From NCBI GenBank assembly GCA_000724175.1, contig JPGV01000012.1:1-64000 (forward strand): a stretch of DNA of 64,000 nt, given 5' to 3'. The notes below the pieces were generated by a model that searched no databases, was not told where the DNA came from, and saw only the letters and a list, made by a program, of their open reading frames with translations. Shown here piece after piece: positions 1-8,818 of the stretch. The DNA is from [Candidatus Thermochlorobacteriaceae] bacterium GBChlB. Lineage in GTDB: Bacteria > Bacteroidota > Chlorobiia > Chlorobiales > Thermochlorobacteraceae. Positions within the stretch are counted from its first letter, which is position 1; each line of letters begins with the position of its first letter. The translations under genes and the position numbers were made by a program.

Positions 1-216
1 ATTTCGCGCCACCTTATCTCGTTTGCCGTCATAACTGTGTCGGTTTGATGCAGCAGCAAATTTACAATTTTTTTGATGCGCAAAAGACGCTGCACTGTGT
101 TATTAAATTTTAAACTTCGCCTTGCGTTGTTTTGCTGTGTGCAATTGGTTGTCGGAAAAAGCGTATAATGCTTTTAGGCGCGGCGACGACGCAGCGCGAA
201 GGATTCAGTTCAACGA
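1..216. other. Non-coding left edge
   Basis: No convincing coding sequence on either strand. Short open frames here run into the start of the VWA gene and have no recognisable product. The first 110 bases are fairly AT-rich and may hold the promoter of the VWA gene, but I cannot place one. Confidence 0.4.
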
Positions 217-2364
217 ATGTTCGGATTTTCTTTTTCAGTTTCAAATAGCTGGGCGCTTGCGCTATTTGCGGCTCTGTCAGCGTTGCTTGCCATTTATACC
301 TACCGCGCTTCTTTGCTGTCGCCCCCACTTAAAGTTTTTTTGGCGTCGCTCCGAGGCGTTGCCGTGTTTTTAACATGCGCCCTTCTGCTCGACCCCGCGC
401 TCAGTTCTGTCGAAAAACGCATTGACCTGCCCACACTCGCATTAGCCATCGACGACTCCGAAAGCTTAACCATCAAAGACAACGGGATTGCCCGAGACAG
501 CGTGCTTCGAGAGTTGCTCTCCGACAATCGAGACAACTTTACATCGTTAGGGAAATCATTGATGTTTTCGTTTGGCAAACGCCTTCGAGAAACATCGCTC
601 GATTCACTCACCTTCAAAGATAAAGAGTCGAACCTTTCGGACGCACTTCAGAGTTTATCGCGGCTAAAAGAAACAAAAAAGCTCAATGCGGTTTTGCTTT
701 TTTCCGACGGACAATTTACCGCGGGCGAAAATCCAATTTACGCCGCCGACGGCGCGCTCTTGCCAATTTACACCGTGATGCTCGGCGATACGGTCTCTAA
801 GCGCGATATTGTGGCGCGGCGCGTGGTTGCGCCCGAAGTCGCCGTTGTTGGCACAAAAGTTCCTGTTTCCGTCGTCGTTTCACAGACTGGGTTTCGTGGC
901 AGCCGCGTTGAGGTTATACTCCGCGACGGCGCAGACATACTTGAGCGCAAACTGCTTGACCTTACCGACATCGAGCAGCGCGTCGCGTTTGACCTTACCC
1001 CAAAAGCCGTCGGCGAGGCAAAGTATCTCATTTCTGTCTCAACGCTCGACGGTGAGTTCTCAACGCGCAACAATGCGCTCGCCTTTTTCATCAATGTGCA
1101 GAAGCAAAAGAAAAAAGTGTTGGTCATTACTGGCTTGCCCGACCCAGAGATTTCTGCTGTAAAGAATGCGCTGCTCTCGAACCCGTCGCTCAATGCTGTT
1201 TTTTTTACGCAGCGGTCGCCTACCGAATTTTTTGAGGGCGCCTTTTCTGCCGATGTACACAAAGACGCCGATGCTTGCATTCTTGTCGGTTTTCCAAACA
1301 CGCCTGCAAGCGAGTCGCTCTCGCAGCAAGTGTTGTCCTTTCTTTCAAGCACGAACATCCCCGTCTTGTCGCTCTTGACGTTTCAGAGTTCGGCGGCGCG
1401 CTTGAAACAATACGACGCACTGCTTGCAGTCAAAATCGGACGCACTCAGGGAGAGGTGTTGGACAATTTAGCCTTCATTGCGCTTGGCACAGCAGGCGCT
1501 CAATTTGCCGCCTTTCGCCCGATGTCTGCCACGCTCGATAACACGCTCAAACTTGCACCACCGGTCAGCTATCTTGAGTTTGATTTTCAACCCAAGCCGG
1601 CTGCATCGGTGTTGTGGCGACTTCGAGTCGGAAACCGCGTTACTGAGAAACTTCTCTTCGCCGCCGCGAAGTTGCCCGCGCGCAAAGTTGCAACGATTAC
1701 TGCGATTCAGTTGTGGCATTTGTCGCTCTCACCCGATAACGATGTGCGCGACTTTTATCGACAAACGCTGCTTGGCACGCTCGATTGGCTTGTCGCCGAT
1801 GAAGATACACGGCGGTTTAAAGTCGAGCCGACGTCCAAACTCTTCGATGAATCCAGCCGCATATCGTTTAACGCCACGCTTCAAGATGAGCTTTTACGAC
1901 CAATTTCTTCGGCGCGCATTTCCCTAAAAGTTCGTGAGAAAAAATCTGGTCATGAATTTTCCACTGAATTCGAGGCTGGCTCGGAAGCCGGACTTTACGC
2001 AGCCTCATTTGAACGATTGCCGTCGGGCGATTATGCCTTTTCGGCGGAAGCCCGCGAAGGCGAGCGCACACTTGGAACAGCGAGCGGCACTTTTTCCGTC
2101 AGCGAAACCAGCACAGAGTTTCGACTCACCGAAGCCAATCCCGATGTAATGCGCGAGATTGCTCGTCGAAGCGGCGGAAAATTTTATACCGAAAAAGACT
2201 TTGCTAATTTCTTCGATGACATCAAGCGTGATGCGGCGTTTCAACCAACGGAGACCTCCGCTACAACCCGCATCGAACTTGCCAATATCAGCGTGCTGCT
2301 CATTATCATCATTACCCTACTTGCCATAGAATGGCTGACTCGAAAACTCAACGCGCTGCCGTAA
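217..2364 (+). CDS. Large VWA-domain membrane protein (BatA-like)
   Basis: A 715-residue membrane protein. Hydrophobic stretches lie near residues 10-27 and 45-60, and a single C-terminal membrane helix lies near 688-705, so the central part is probably a large loop outside the cytoplasm. A von Willebrand A fold is suggested by a DxSxS metal site (DDSES, residues 79-83) followed by a strand ending in FSDGQ. A middle segment starting KKVLVITG resembles the class-I glutamine-amidotransferase-like domain that accompanies VWA domains in this family. Such proteins are usually called hypothetical or BatA-like, and their exact role is unknown. The sirtuin gene follows on the same strand after 39 bp. 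Family call by pattern only. Confidence 0.8.
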   Translation: MFGFSFSVSNSWALALFAALSALLAIYTYRASLLSPPLKVFLASLRGVAVFLTCALLLDPALSSVEKRIDLPTLALAIDDSESLTIKDNGIARDSVLRELLSDNRDNFTSLGKSLMFSFGKRLRETSLDSLTFKDKESNLSDALQSLSRLKETKKLNAVLLFSDGQFTAGENPIYAADGALLPIYTVMLGDTVSKRDIVARRVVAPEVAVVGTKVPVSVVVSQTGFRGSRVEVILRDGADILERKLLDLTDIEQRVAFDLTPKAVGEAKYLISVSTLDGEFSTRNNALAFFINVQKQKKKVLVITGLPDPEISAVKNALLSNPSLNAVFFTQRSPTEFFEGAFSADVHKDADACILVGFPNTPASESLSQQVLSFLSSTNIPVLSLLTFQSSAARLKQYDALLAVKIGRTQGEVLDNLAFIALGTAGAQFAAFRPMSATLDNTLKLAPPVSYLEFDFQPKPAASVLWRLRVGNRVTEKLLFAAAKLPARKVATITAIQLWHLSLSPDNDVRDFYRQTLLGTLDWLVADEDTRRFKVEPTSKLFDESSRISFNATLQDELLRPISSARISLKVREKKSGHEFSTEFEAGSEAGLYAASFERLPSGDYAFSAEAREGERTLGTASGTFSVSETSTEFRLTEANPDVMREIARRSGGKFYTEKDFANFFDDIKRDAAFQPTETSATTRIELANISVLLIIIITLLAIEWLTRKLNALP

Positions 2365-2403
2365 CTTTGCTGCCGCAGCCAGAATTATCCAATTGCATCA
2401 GAA

Positions 2404-3129
2404 ATGAAACGCATTGTTGTGTTTAGCGGCGCAGGTCTTTCCGCCGAATCGGGCATTCCAACCTTCCGCGACTCCGACGGGCTTTGGGAACAGCATCGCA
2501 TTGAGGACGTCGCCTCGCCCGACGGCTGGCAGCGTGACCCGGAACTTGTCTTGGACTTCTACGGCAAGCGGTTTCAAAAAATGAACCTCGTTCAACCCAA
2601 CGCTGCGCACTACGCTTTGGCTGAGTTGCAAAAAAAATTTGATGTCATCAACATCACGCAGAATATCGATACGCTCTTAGAACAAGCTGGCGCAAAAAAC
2701 GTCTGGCACTTGCACGGTCGGCTCGATACAGCAAAGTGCGAATTTCACCATGAGATTTTCGGCTATCAACCAACACATCGATGCGATTTCAAAACGCTAA
2801 TTTCAAAACCGATTGCGCTCGGCGACACCTGCCCGAAGTGCGGCGGACGCTTGCGCCCTGATGTGGTTTGGTTCGGCGAGTCGGTCGATATGCGTCAGCC
2901 CTATTTGGAAGAATTGATAGACACAGCATCGGTGTTCATTGGCGTCGGCACGTCCGCGCAGGTTTATCCTGCCGCAGGGTTGCTCACGCTCTTTGCCGAT
3001 ACCGAACAAAAGTATTTTATCGACCCAAATCCTGCCTACGGTGCGTTGTATGGGTTCAGCGTATTGGAAGGCAAAGCGTCGGTCAAACTGCCCGAACTTG
3101 CCAAGCAATTATTGGGGTCGGCGAACTGA
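2404..3129 (+). CDS. cobB: Sir2-family NAD-dependent protein deacylase (class III)
   Basis: A 241-residue sirtuin that removes acyl groups from lysines using NAD+. Visible motifs: the NAD site GAGLSAESGIPTFR near the N-terminus, TQNID at 85-89, catalytic His104 in HLHG, a zinc lobe with Cys112, Cys127 and CPKC at 143-146, and the GVGTSAQVYPAAG strand. Tyr53 and Arg56 form the YxxR pair that in SIRT5 and E. coli CobB reads negatively charged acyl groups, so desuccinylase or demalonylase activity is likely. The first half of the zinc lobe lacks a tight CxxC, as in other short-lobed class III enzymes. It follows the VWA gene by 39 bp. The next genes converge from the other strand. Confidence 0.93.
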   Translation: MKRIVVFSGAGLSAESGIPTFRDSDGLWEQHRIEDVASPDGWQRDPELVLDFYGKRFQKMNLVQPNAAHYALAELQKKFDVINITQNIDTLLEQAGAKNVWHLHGRLDTAKCEFHHEIFGYQPTHRCDFKTLISKPIALGDTCPKCGGRLRPDVVWFGESVDMRQPYLEELIDTASVFIGVGTSAQVYPAAGLLTLFADTEQKYFIDPNPAYGALYGFSVLEGKASVKLPELAKQLLGSAN

Positions 3130-3261
3130 ATGAGCGTTCATACCGCGCAATTATATTCATCGCTTGATAAAAATTCCAAACGATGAAGTTTATGTTCAAG
3201 ATAAACCGTAGAGGGGCTGTGACATGAGAGAGTTGCGGATAAGCACGGCGCCCGTCCGGAA

Positions 3262-3978
3262 TTATGAGTGCGTCCGAATTGTCAACTCGCGCGCTGCGTT
3301 CAGCAATGCCGATAGCACCGTGAGCGGCGTCTGCGCTGGACCGCGTAAGAGTTGCCCCTGCGCGCCAAATTGAGAGCCATGGCATCGGCACGTCCAAATC
3401 TGATTAGTCAGGTTCATTCCGCCGCAACCGGCGTGTGTGCAGATAAGCTCGAGCGCGAGAAAATCTGTCATTGACAACCGTTCAATGCTGATGAACGCCA
3501 ACTGCGGCTCGATTTGGGGTTCGCCGAATTGATTAACGTAAACTGTTTTGCCGACATCGGGCAATTGGGACGCGGCGACGCGGACGCCAGTTTGAACGCG
3601 CACTGTTGCCGATGAGAATGCAGACAATGTGCCGCGCCGATTTCTCGTCGCAACCTTGTATGACGGATTCAGCGCAAGTGACACGCCAGTATCGTTAAAG
3701 TCACGCGCCGACGCGCCGACTTCGCCGAGCGGACGAAACTCGGCGTCGGGAAAATCGCTGCGCCACACCTGATAGCCCTGAACATCTGCACCGACCGCGC
3801 CCGTCCAACTGATGAAGATGCTTCGGAGCAATGCTGTTGCCGCAACAGCTTCGGGCGGGAGCGGCACTTCGTCGGGCACATCAACGGCGGCTTGACATCC
3901 CGCCAAAGCATTGCCGACCGTGAGCATCGCAAGTCCCTCTGATGCGCGTTTCAAAAACGCTCGGCGCGAGTGTTTCAT
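3262..3978 (-). CDS. Exported Rieske [2Fe-2S] lipoprotein with FN3-like domain
   Basis: 238 residues. The N-terminus carries a twin-arginine motif (SRRAFLK, 4-10), a hydrophobic stretch and a lipobox ending at Cys28, implying Tat export of a folded cofactor protein and lipid anchoring. Residues about 48-130 look like one fibronectin-type-III domain. Residues about 135-238 are a Rieske domain with cluster ligands Cys180, His182, Cys197 and His200. Cys185 and Cys199 fit the extra disulfide of high-potential bc1-type Rieske proteins. There is no membrane helix of the usual bc1 kind and no cytochrome b gene nearby. It is the last gene after the PhoX-like and peroxidase genes on the same strand, so an envelope electron-transfer role is inferred. 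The partner is unknown. Confidence 0.88.
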   Translation of the reverse strand: MKHSRRAFLKRASEGLAMLTVGNALAGCQAAVDVPDEVPLPPEAVAATALLRSIFISWTGAVGADVQGYQVWRSDFPDAEFRPLGEVGASARDFNDTGVSLALNPSYKVATRNRRGTLSAFSSATVRVQTGVRVAASQLPDVGKTVYVNQFGEPQIEPQLAFISIERLSMTDFLALELICTHAGCGGMNLTNQIWTCRCHGSQFGAQGQLLRGPAQTPLTVLSALLNAARELTIRTHS

Positions 3979-4003
3979 ACATTTGACCAGTTGTGTTGAG
4001 GTG

Positions 4004-4042
4004 TTTAGGCGACCTCGTTGTCAAACGAAATAGCCGCCTAAA
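4004..4042 (-). promoter_or_regulatory. Intercistronic hairpin between peroxidase and Rieske genes
   Basis: An exact 8-bp inverted repeat (TTTAGGCG / CGCCTAAA) encloses a smaller CGTT-TGAC-AACG hairpin. It fills most of the 67-bp gap between the two genes. There is no U-tract, so it is more likely an mRNA-processing or stability element, or an attenuator, than a full terminator. Confidence 0.5.
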
Positions 4043-4045
4043 TTT

Positions 4046-6028
4046 TCAATAAGCTCCGCCGATTTTCCGCCGTTGCCATGCTTCCAAGTTAAAAGATGGG
4101 AGCGTTGTAGGTGTTACGGTTAATCCCGTTGTGTCGGTCAGTGTTGTGTCGGTCAGTGTTTTCACAAATGAAATGAGCGCGCGAATTTCAGACTGCGACA
4201 ACGCTAAAGAATCAAACGGCAGGGTTTGATTGGGCAAGTCAATGCCGATGCCTTTGCCGCCGCCCATGTTGTAGAAACGCATGACATCGTCAAGCGTCTT
4301 GTAGACACCGTTGTGCATGTAGGGCGCAGTCAGTTCGGCGTTTCGCACGGTTGTCGTCTTGAAGGCGTATCGGTGTAACTCCATGTGCGTCACTGCCTGC
4401 TTACCCGTGTCAGGGTCGATTTCAGCATTTGTCCATTTTGGCTCTTTCGGAACGCCGATGACTTCCGCTTCCATTCCGATGTAGGTCGGCGGAACAGTGC
4501 CATTGAAGAGCGGCATAAAGTGACACGTGCCGCATTTTGCTTTTCCCATGAAAAGATTAAACCCGTGCTTTTCTTCCGCGCTGATTTGGGCGGTATCACC
4601 GCGCATATACTTATCGAATCGCGAATTGAGCGATACAAGGGTTCTGACATAGGCGCCGATAGCCTGCTTGACCTGCTCTGGTGTGATAGGCTCTGTTGTG
4701 CTGATACCTGCCTGTTTTACTGGGAATGCCTTTTGAAACAGGGCAATATAGCCATCGCTTTTCATCAACTTTTCGGCAACCAGCTTGAGCGATGAGTGCA
4801 TTTCACTTGGACTTTGCAACACCTTCTCAACGCGGTCTTCAAGGTAGACGGTGCTTTGGTCGTAGGAGGAACTTGGCTGCAACGCGGCATTGATTAGCGT
4901 TGGCGTATTGCGCAGAACCGCATTATCCTTGCCAAGCGCAACGGCTCTGGGACGTCCGTCTTGAAACGCTTTTTCTGGTTGATGGCACGAGGCACAGGCA
5001 CGCTGATTGTTTTCGGAAAGAATTGGGTCGTGAAAGAGCAACTTGCCGAGTTGAACCAAATCGGGCGTTGAGTTTGGCACATAAAACGGTGCGTAGCCTT
5101 TAAGCACAAATGCATCTACATCGAAGAGCGTTTTGGCACGCGTCGAGAGCGGACGACGATAGTCGACGAAGGCGATGTCGGCGGCTGTTTGCATGTCATA
5201 CAGTGCCTCGCACAGCGGGTTGATGTAACGCGTGATGAATTCAGCACGGTCAAAGTCGTTGAACGACGCTTGAGAGCACTCGACATATTGAATCGCTGCA
5301 GTCAGTTTTTCCGAGAGCGCTCTGAACTGCGTTGGCTGTTTTGACGATAAGTCAGTTGCTAAGAAGCCCAATCCTTCTTCAACGCCGCGCAAGGCTTCTG
5401 CTGCTTCAGATACGGAGCGTTGAGCGATAGGAGAGTCGTAGCCCGATATGCCAAGCGTGATGATGCGGAAGAGTTCCTGACGCATTGCGTCAAAAAGAAT
5501 TGCATCGGTAAAGGCAATGCCGTCGAGCATGATGCGCATGCGCCGTGTCGCGCTTTGAATGCGCTTGAGCTCATCAATCAATTTTTCGGCATCTGCCACG
5601 TCCGCCTTCGGGAAAATAATTGCCTCGACCACTTGCAATCCCGACGGCGAGATGATTTTTTGGTCGGTCTCTTCGGCTTCGTCCAGAGCAGCACCGTTGA
5701 GTTGCTTTGCGCTTCCCGGACTGGTGGCTTCCACAATCCACTCAAGGCGTTTATAGGCTCGTCGCGCTATCTCAAAGCGGCAATGCATTGAGTCAGAAAA
5801 CGACGCGCTATGCTCAAGCTGCTGAATACTCCTTATCCAGTCACTCATTGAGCTATCTAACGCAAGTAACTTTGAAGAATAGGTCTTGAATATTGCCTCC
5901 GTATGAGGCGCATGTGGAAACCGCATAGACTGCTGAGTGCACCCCACAGCCATCAGCGAAATGATTGCGAGTGACGCTAATCGTTGCAATAGTGTTGTCA
6001 TAGAAGAAAGCAAGTTTTTACGATTCAA
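4046..6028 (-). CDS. Di-heme cytochrome c peroxidase-family lipoprotein with helical N-terminal domain
   Basis: 660 residues, with a signal peptide and lipobox ending at Cys30. Residues about 45-300 form an all-helical region resembling the imelysin-like domain found in front of Bacteroidota peroxidases. From about 325 onward it is the CcpA/MauG-type di-heme fold with c-heme sites CASCH (345-349) and CGTCH (499-503), and the typical LRNTPTL segment. The family reduces hydrogen peroxide or oxidises substrates with electrons from small cytochromes, and acts outside the inner membrane. Near the C-terminus a five-residue unit (LTDTT) is duplicated by an exact 15-bp repeat. A start at Met10 is also possible. 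The gene lies between the PhoX-like and Rieske genes. Confidence 0.9.
   Translation of the reverse strand: MNRKNLLSSMTTLLQRLASLAIISLMAVGCTQQSMRFPHAPHTEAIFKTYSSKLLALDSSMSDWIRSIQQLEHSASFSDSMHCRFEIARRAYKRLEWIVEATSPGSAKQLNGAALDEAEETDQKIISPSGLQVVEAIIFPKADVADAEKLIDELKRIQSATRRMRIMLDGIAFTDAILFDAMRQELFRIITLGISGYDSPIAQRSVSEAAEALRGVEEGLGFLATDLSSKQPTQFRALSEKLTAAIQYVECSQASFNDFDRAEFITRYINPLCEALYDMQTAADIAFVDYRRPLSTRAKTLFDVDAFVLKGYAPFYVPNSTPDLVQLGKLLFHDPILSENNQRACASCHQPEKAFQDGRPRAVALGKDNAVLRNTPTLINAALQPSSSYDQSTVYLEDRVEKVLQSPSEMHSSLKLVAEKLMKSDGYIALFQKAFPVKQAGISTTEPITPEQVKQAIGAYVRTLVSLNSRFDKYMRGDTAQISAEEKHGFNLFMGKAKCGTCHFMPLFNGTVPPTYIGMEAEVIGVPKEPKWTNAEIDPDTGKQAVTHMELHRYAFKTTTVRNAELTAPYMHNGVYKTLDDVMRFYNMGGGKGIGIDLPNQTLPFDSLALSQSEIRALISFVKTLTDTTLTDTTGLTVTPTTLPSFNLEAWQRRKIGGAY
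4128..4157. repeat. 15-bp exact tandem duplication inside the peroxidase gene
   Basis: The unit gttgtgtcggtcagt occurs twice without a gap (4128-4142 and 4143-4157). It adds five residues in frame to the low-complexity, Thr-rich C-terminal tail of the peroxidase, outside the heme domains. Confidence 0.85.
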
Positions 6029-6050
6029 GTTCTATGCCATGAAAAACATC

Positions 6051-6082
6051 GTGCCGCGAAAACATAGCTGTTTGCGCGGCAC
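6051..6082 (-). promoter_or_regulatory. Strong intercistronic hairpin upstream of the peroxidase gene
   Basis: GTGCCGCG pairs with CGCGGCAC, and inside it AAACA pairs with TGTTT across one mismatch, giving about 13 pairs with a 4-base loop. On the minus strand it is followed after GATG by TTTTT, just before the peroxidase start. It could be a leaky terminator or attenuator setting the ratio of PhoX-like protein to peroxidase. Confidence 0.55.
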
Positions 6083-6112
6083 GGAAAACAGAAACAAGTT
6101 CAGGGACTGTAG

Positions 6113-7675
6113 TTAGCGAGCCAAGCCTTTAAGAATGACTATTTGGCTGGCTTGGTCATCGGGCGCGCCGCCAAACACCGCAGGCTCATTGCCGTCTTTG
6201 TCAGGGTCGCGATACACAGCGCCTCTCCAGCCATGGGGCTGAATGCAAAGTAGGAAGGTTCCTTCAATGCCCGCCAGGTCGGACACATCGAGCATTGCGC
6301 CGTATTCCCAGCTTCCGTTTACGCCCGGATTAACTGTTCCACCAAACGGCGTGCCGTCGGTCTTCACAAATGGACGACCGCCTTCTCTGCGATGGTCTGC
6401 CTCCAACACCACTTTGAGCTCGCCCGTGTTGAGGTTATACTGATAGATATAAGCGTCATGACGATTGATGTTTGGGTCGCCACCGTTGTAGGAATTTGGG
6501 TCTTCCTGCACATAGAGAAAGTTGCGTGTGGCCACCAAGTTGTCTGGATTCATGAACGAAGTCTCGAGTGGACCAGTCGTGCGGTTTTCATTAAAGGTCG
6601 GAACGCCCGCGTTGAGTGTAACTTGGTCGCCATCGAGCAACACCGAGAGCTTGCCAACGAGTGGGTTTGTCGGGTCCAAGCGAAGGCGATAGACTCTGCC
6701 CCACTTGGTGCGCGAGCGGTCGGCTAATGAGCCAGTGTTGTTTTGACCCGTAACATTGAAGAATACTTCGCGTCCGACGCCATCTTTGCGGTAGTCGACA
6801 TCTTCGACGCGTCCAAAGCGAATGGCTTTCGCCGCTTCGGCAGCAGCATCAGTGCCGCTCAGGTTCAAGCCTCCCGGAATTTCGCGGAATACAACATCGT
6901 ATTCTTGACCCTTGACCATTTGCGTTTCGCGTTGTTCATCATTCGGGCGCGCCATCACATAGAGCTTGCCATTGTCCAAATCGCCGACGGTATTGCTGAC
7001 ATACATCGCCACCTGACCGCCGAAGGCATCGGTGTTATCATCGCCGATAACAATGACGGTACGGTTGGCATAGGCGGTTTTCGGGAGCGGCACGGCGTTC
7101 TCGGTGCTCCAAACGCCCAGAGCAGGCAAGGCTTTTGCCGTATTTCGCGGTCCGAGCGGATTGATTGCCCAGATGCGCGAGTCAACGCTGCCGTTGCCGC
7201 CAGCGCTGCTAAAGCCTTCGCTGCCCGAGAGGAAGACGGGACCAAAGCCATGTTCTTCTGGCGTTGCAAGCGTGCCAGAGCATTGACGCCAGTTGCCTTG
7301 CAACGAAGACATGACATAGTCGCCAGCAATTGGCTTAAAGTTCTTGTCCAGCGTCACGCGCGACACAGCGTAGTTATCTTCATGCTCTGTGAGCAAGGTA
7401 AATGTGCCGTCGTTGTTCTTGAGGATGCCTGCGCCGTCCGCCGCACCTCCAAAGACAAAGTTCGGCGAACCCGAAATACGGTCATCGCTGCTGATAAGCG
7501 AAAAGACTTCCACGCCGCTCATGACATTTTTGACGAGTGCGGGCGTTACCGAATAATTCCTTAGTTCAGCCGGCGTCACCGAACTGCCGTCCGTCGAGTT
7601 GTTGCGGCAACCCGAAAGTATCGCGCCACCGATGAGCAGACCGGAGAGCGTGTTTTTGAAGAGTTGTCTAAGCAT
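6113..7675 (-). CDS. PhoX/DUF839-like lipoprotein
   Basis: About 520 residues. I chose the ATG at 7675 because it places a signal peptide (LFKNTLSGLLIGGAIL) and a lipobox ending at Cys23 right at the N-terminus. An ATG at 7732 in the same frame would add 19 residues. The mature part looks like a beta-propeller of the PhoX/DUF839 type, with many short Gly/Asp-rich strands, segments such as NNDGTFTLLTEHEDN, and SWEYGAMLDVSDL near the end. PhoX proteins are calcium- and iron-dependent alkaline phosphatases, but I cannot confirm the metal ligands, so enzymatic function is open. It heads the set of three envelope lipoprotein genes, 84 bp upstream of the peroxidase. Confidence 0.72.
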   Translation of the reverse strand: MLRQLFKNTLSGLLIGGAILSGCRNNSTDGSSVTPAELRNYSVTPALVKNVMSGVEVFSLISSDDRISGSPNFVFGGAADGAGILKNNDGTFTLLTEHEDNYAVSRVTLDKNFKPIAGDYVMSSLQGNWRQCSGTLATPEEHGFGPVFLSGSEGFSSAGGNGSVDSRIWAINPLGPRNTAKALPALGVWSTENAVPLPKTAYANRTVIVIGDDNTDAFGGQVAMYVSNTVGDLDNGKLYVMARPNDEQRETQMVKGQEYDVVFREIPGGLNLSGTDAAAEAAKAIRFGRVEDVDYRKDGVGREVFFNVTGQNNTGSLADRSRTKWGRVYRLRLDPTNPLVGKLSVLLDGDQVTLNAGVPTFNENRTTGPLETSFMNPDNLVATRNFLYVQEDPNSYNGGDPNINRHDAYIYQYNLNTGELKVVLEADHRREGGRPFVKTDGTPFGGTVNPGVNGSWEYGAMLDVSDLAGIEGTFLLCIQPHGWRGAVYRDPDKDGNEPAVFGGAPDDQASQIVILKGLAR

Positions 7676-8091
7676 GGTTAGAGTTGTGTTTGGTTCAATT
7701 GTTGTTGAAAAAGACATAACCATTGCAAACAAATCCCTTGCGCCGTTTCCCTCATTGCGGCAGGCGAGGGGTTTATGCAGTTTCTTTCAATCAAGGCAGA
7801 GTATTGTTACTGCAAAAGCGGAAACTCGAAGGAACAACTGGTTTTTTAGAGAAACACGCTTGGGCGTTGTATGCAAAGTCGGATGCAAAGATAAGGATGC
7901 AAGTTTACGGAGATGTTACTTGGATGTTAAGTAACGATTAATCAACTGTATTTTGGCACAATGTTCGCCAAAAACGATAATTCGTGCCCGCGCAAATCTG
8001 TTTTACAAAAAAATCAACAACGCGCATTTCACGCCTATCACCTATTTCGTTGTATTTTTGAGATAAGTCCAAAATAAACAGAGACTGTAGA
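7676..8091. other. 416-bp divergent intergenic region
   Basis: This region separates the minus-strand lipoprotein cluster from the plus-strand nuclease-like gene, so it should hold both promoters. A perfect TAnnTTTG element (TATTTTTG) lies at 8053-8060, about 30 bp before the downstream start, but without a clear TTG at the usual distance. Small inverted repeats such as GCCG/CGGC occur at 7742-7762. I found no riboswitch that fits, and the short open frames look non-coding. Confidence 0.4.
8053..8060 (+). promoter_or_regulatory. Possible Bacteroidetes-type -7 element
   Basis: TATTTTTG matches the TAnnTTTG -7 consensus and lies 31 bp upstream of the start codon at 8092. No convincing -33 TTG was found at 17-21 bp upstream, so this is weak. 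Confidence 0.3.
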
Positions 8092-8763
8092 ATGGAAGGT
8101 TCAAATATCAATCGTCGCCTCACCGACCTTGAGGCAATTCTGGGCGAATATATGGCGCAAAATGCCCTTGCCGCCCGCCGCGCTCAATTAGAACAAGCAC
8201 AGCGCGACAAAGAAGCAAAAGAGTTCAAGGACGAAATGAAAGAGTTCAAAACGCAGACGCTGATTTATCAGGCGCGGTTGGAAGAAACTACTGTGGAACT
8301 TAAGCAGTCGGTCAAAGACTTGAACAAAAAGTGGGGCGAGTTGTCCAACAAACTTGGCACGATTGTCGAGGACATCGTCGCGCCAAACCTACCGTCGATT
8401 GCGGAGAAGTATTTCGGTTTAAAGAACATCGAGCGTATGATGCTGAACATTTATGTCAGCAGCCAAAAGCCCGATGTAATTGGCAGAGAGTTCGATGCGA
8501 TTTTAGTGTCGGGTGAAACCGTTGTGCTCAATGAAACCAAATCGACCGTCAGGCAAAATTATATGGAAGAGTTCATCGAGATGCTGCCCGAATTTTTCGA
8601 TTACTTTCCCGAACTTCAGGGCAAGAAAATCATTCCGATTTTTTCAAGCCTCTCGCTGAACCCTGCGCAAGTCGCGTTCCTGACCAAACGCGGTGTCTAT
8701 GCCATGGCGATGAGCGGCAACACAATGGATATTCTGAACTATGACGATGTCGCCCGCGCTTGA
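8092..8763 (+). CDS. Coiled-coil protein with PD-(D/E)XK nuclease-like domain
   Basis: 223 residues. Residues 25-95 are charged and heptad-like, a probable coiled coil. The C-terminal half has the outline of a PD-(D/E)XK nuclease fold: REFDAILV with Asp135, then VVLNETKS with Glu148 and Lys150, then a long helix and a strand ending near IIPIFSS. Proteins of this layout (DUF3782-like) are common in Cyanobacteria and Chloroflexota and have no settled function; DNA cleavage or a DNA-linked role is inferred only from the fold. It is followed 55 bp later by leuS on the same strand. No modification or restriction partner is adjacent. Confidence 0.75.
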   Translation: MEGSNINRRLTDLEAILGEYMAQNALAARRAQLEQAQRDKEAKEFKDEMKEFKTQTLIYQARLEETTVELKQSVKDLNKKWGELSNKLGTIVEDIVAPNLPSIAEKYFGLKNIERMMLNIYVSSQKPDVIGREFDAILVSGETVVLNETKSTVRQNYMEEFIEMLPEFFDYFPELQGKKIIPIFSSLSLNPAQVAFLTKRGVYAMAMSGNTMDILNYDDVARA

Positions 8764-8818
8764 CTTCTTCATCGCACATTTTTTACGTCAATCTTCTTGA
8801 TTCGCATTTAACTCGACG

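Noticed and set aside
6743-7564. Long open frame antisense to the PhoX-like gene (273 codons)
   Set aside because: It is the shadow of a well-supported lipoprotein gene, with no recognisable domain or start signal.
7730-7830. Possible riboswitch upstream of the PhoX-like gene
   Set aside because: A GCAAGGGA box and small stems recall TPP or cobalamin elements, but the conserved core and pairing do not fit either.
7723-7941. Small plus-strand frame in the 7.7-8.1 kb spacer
   Set aside because: No homologous pattern, no ribosome site, and an irregular composition.
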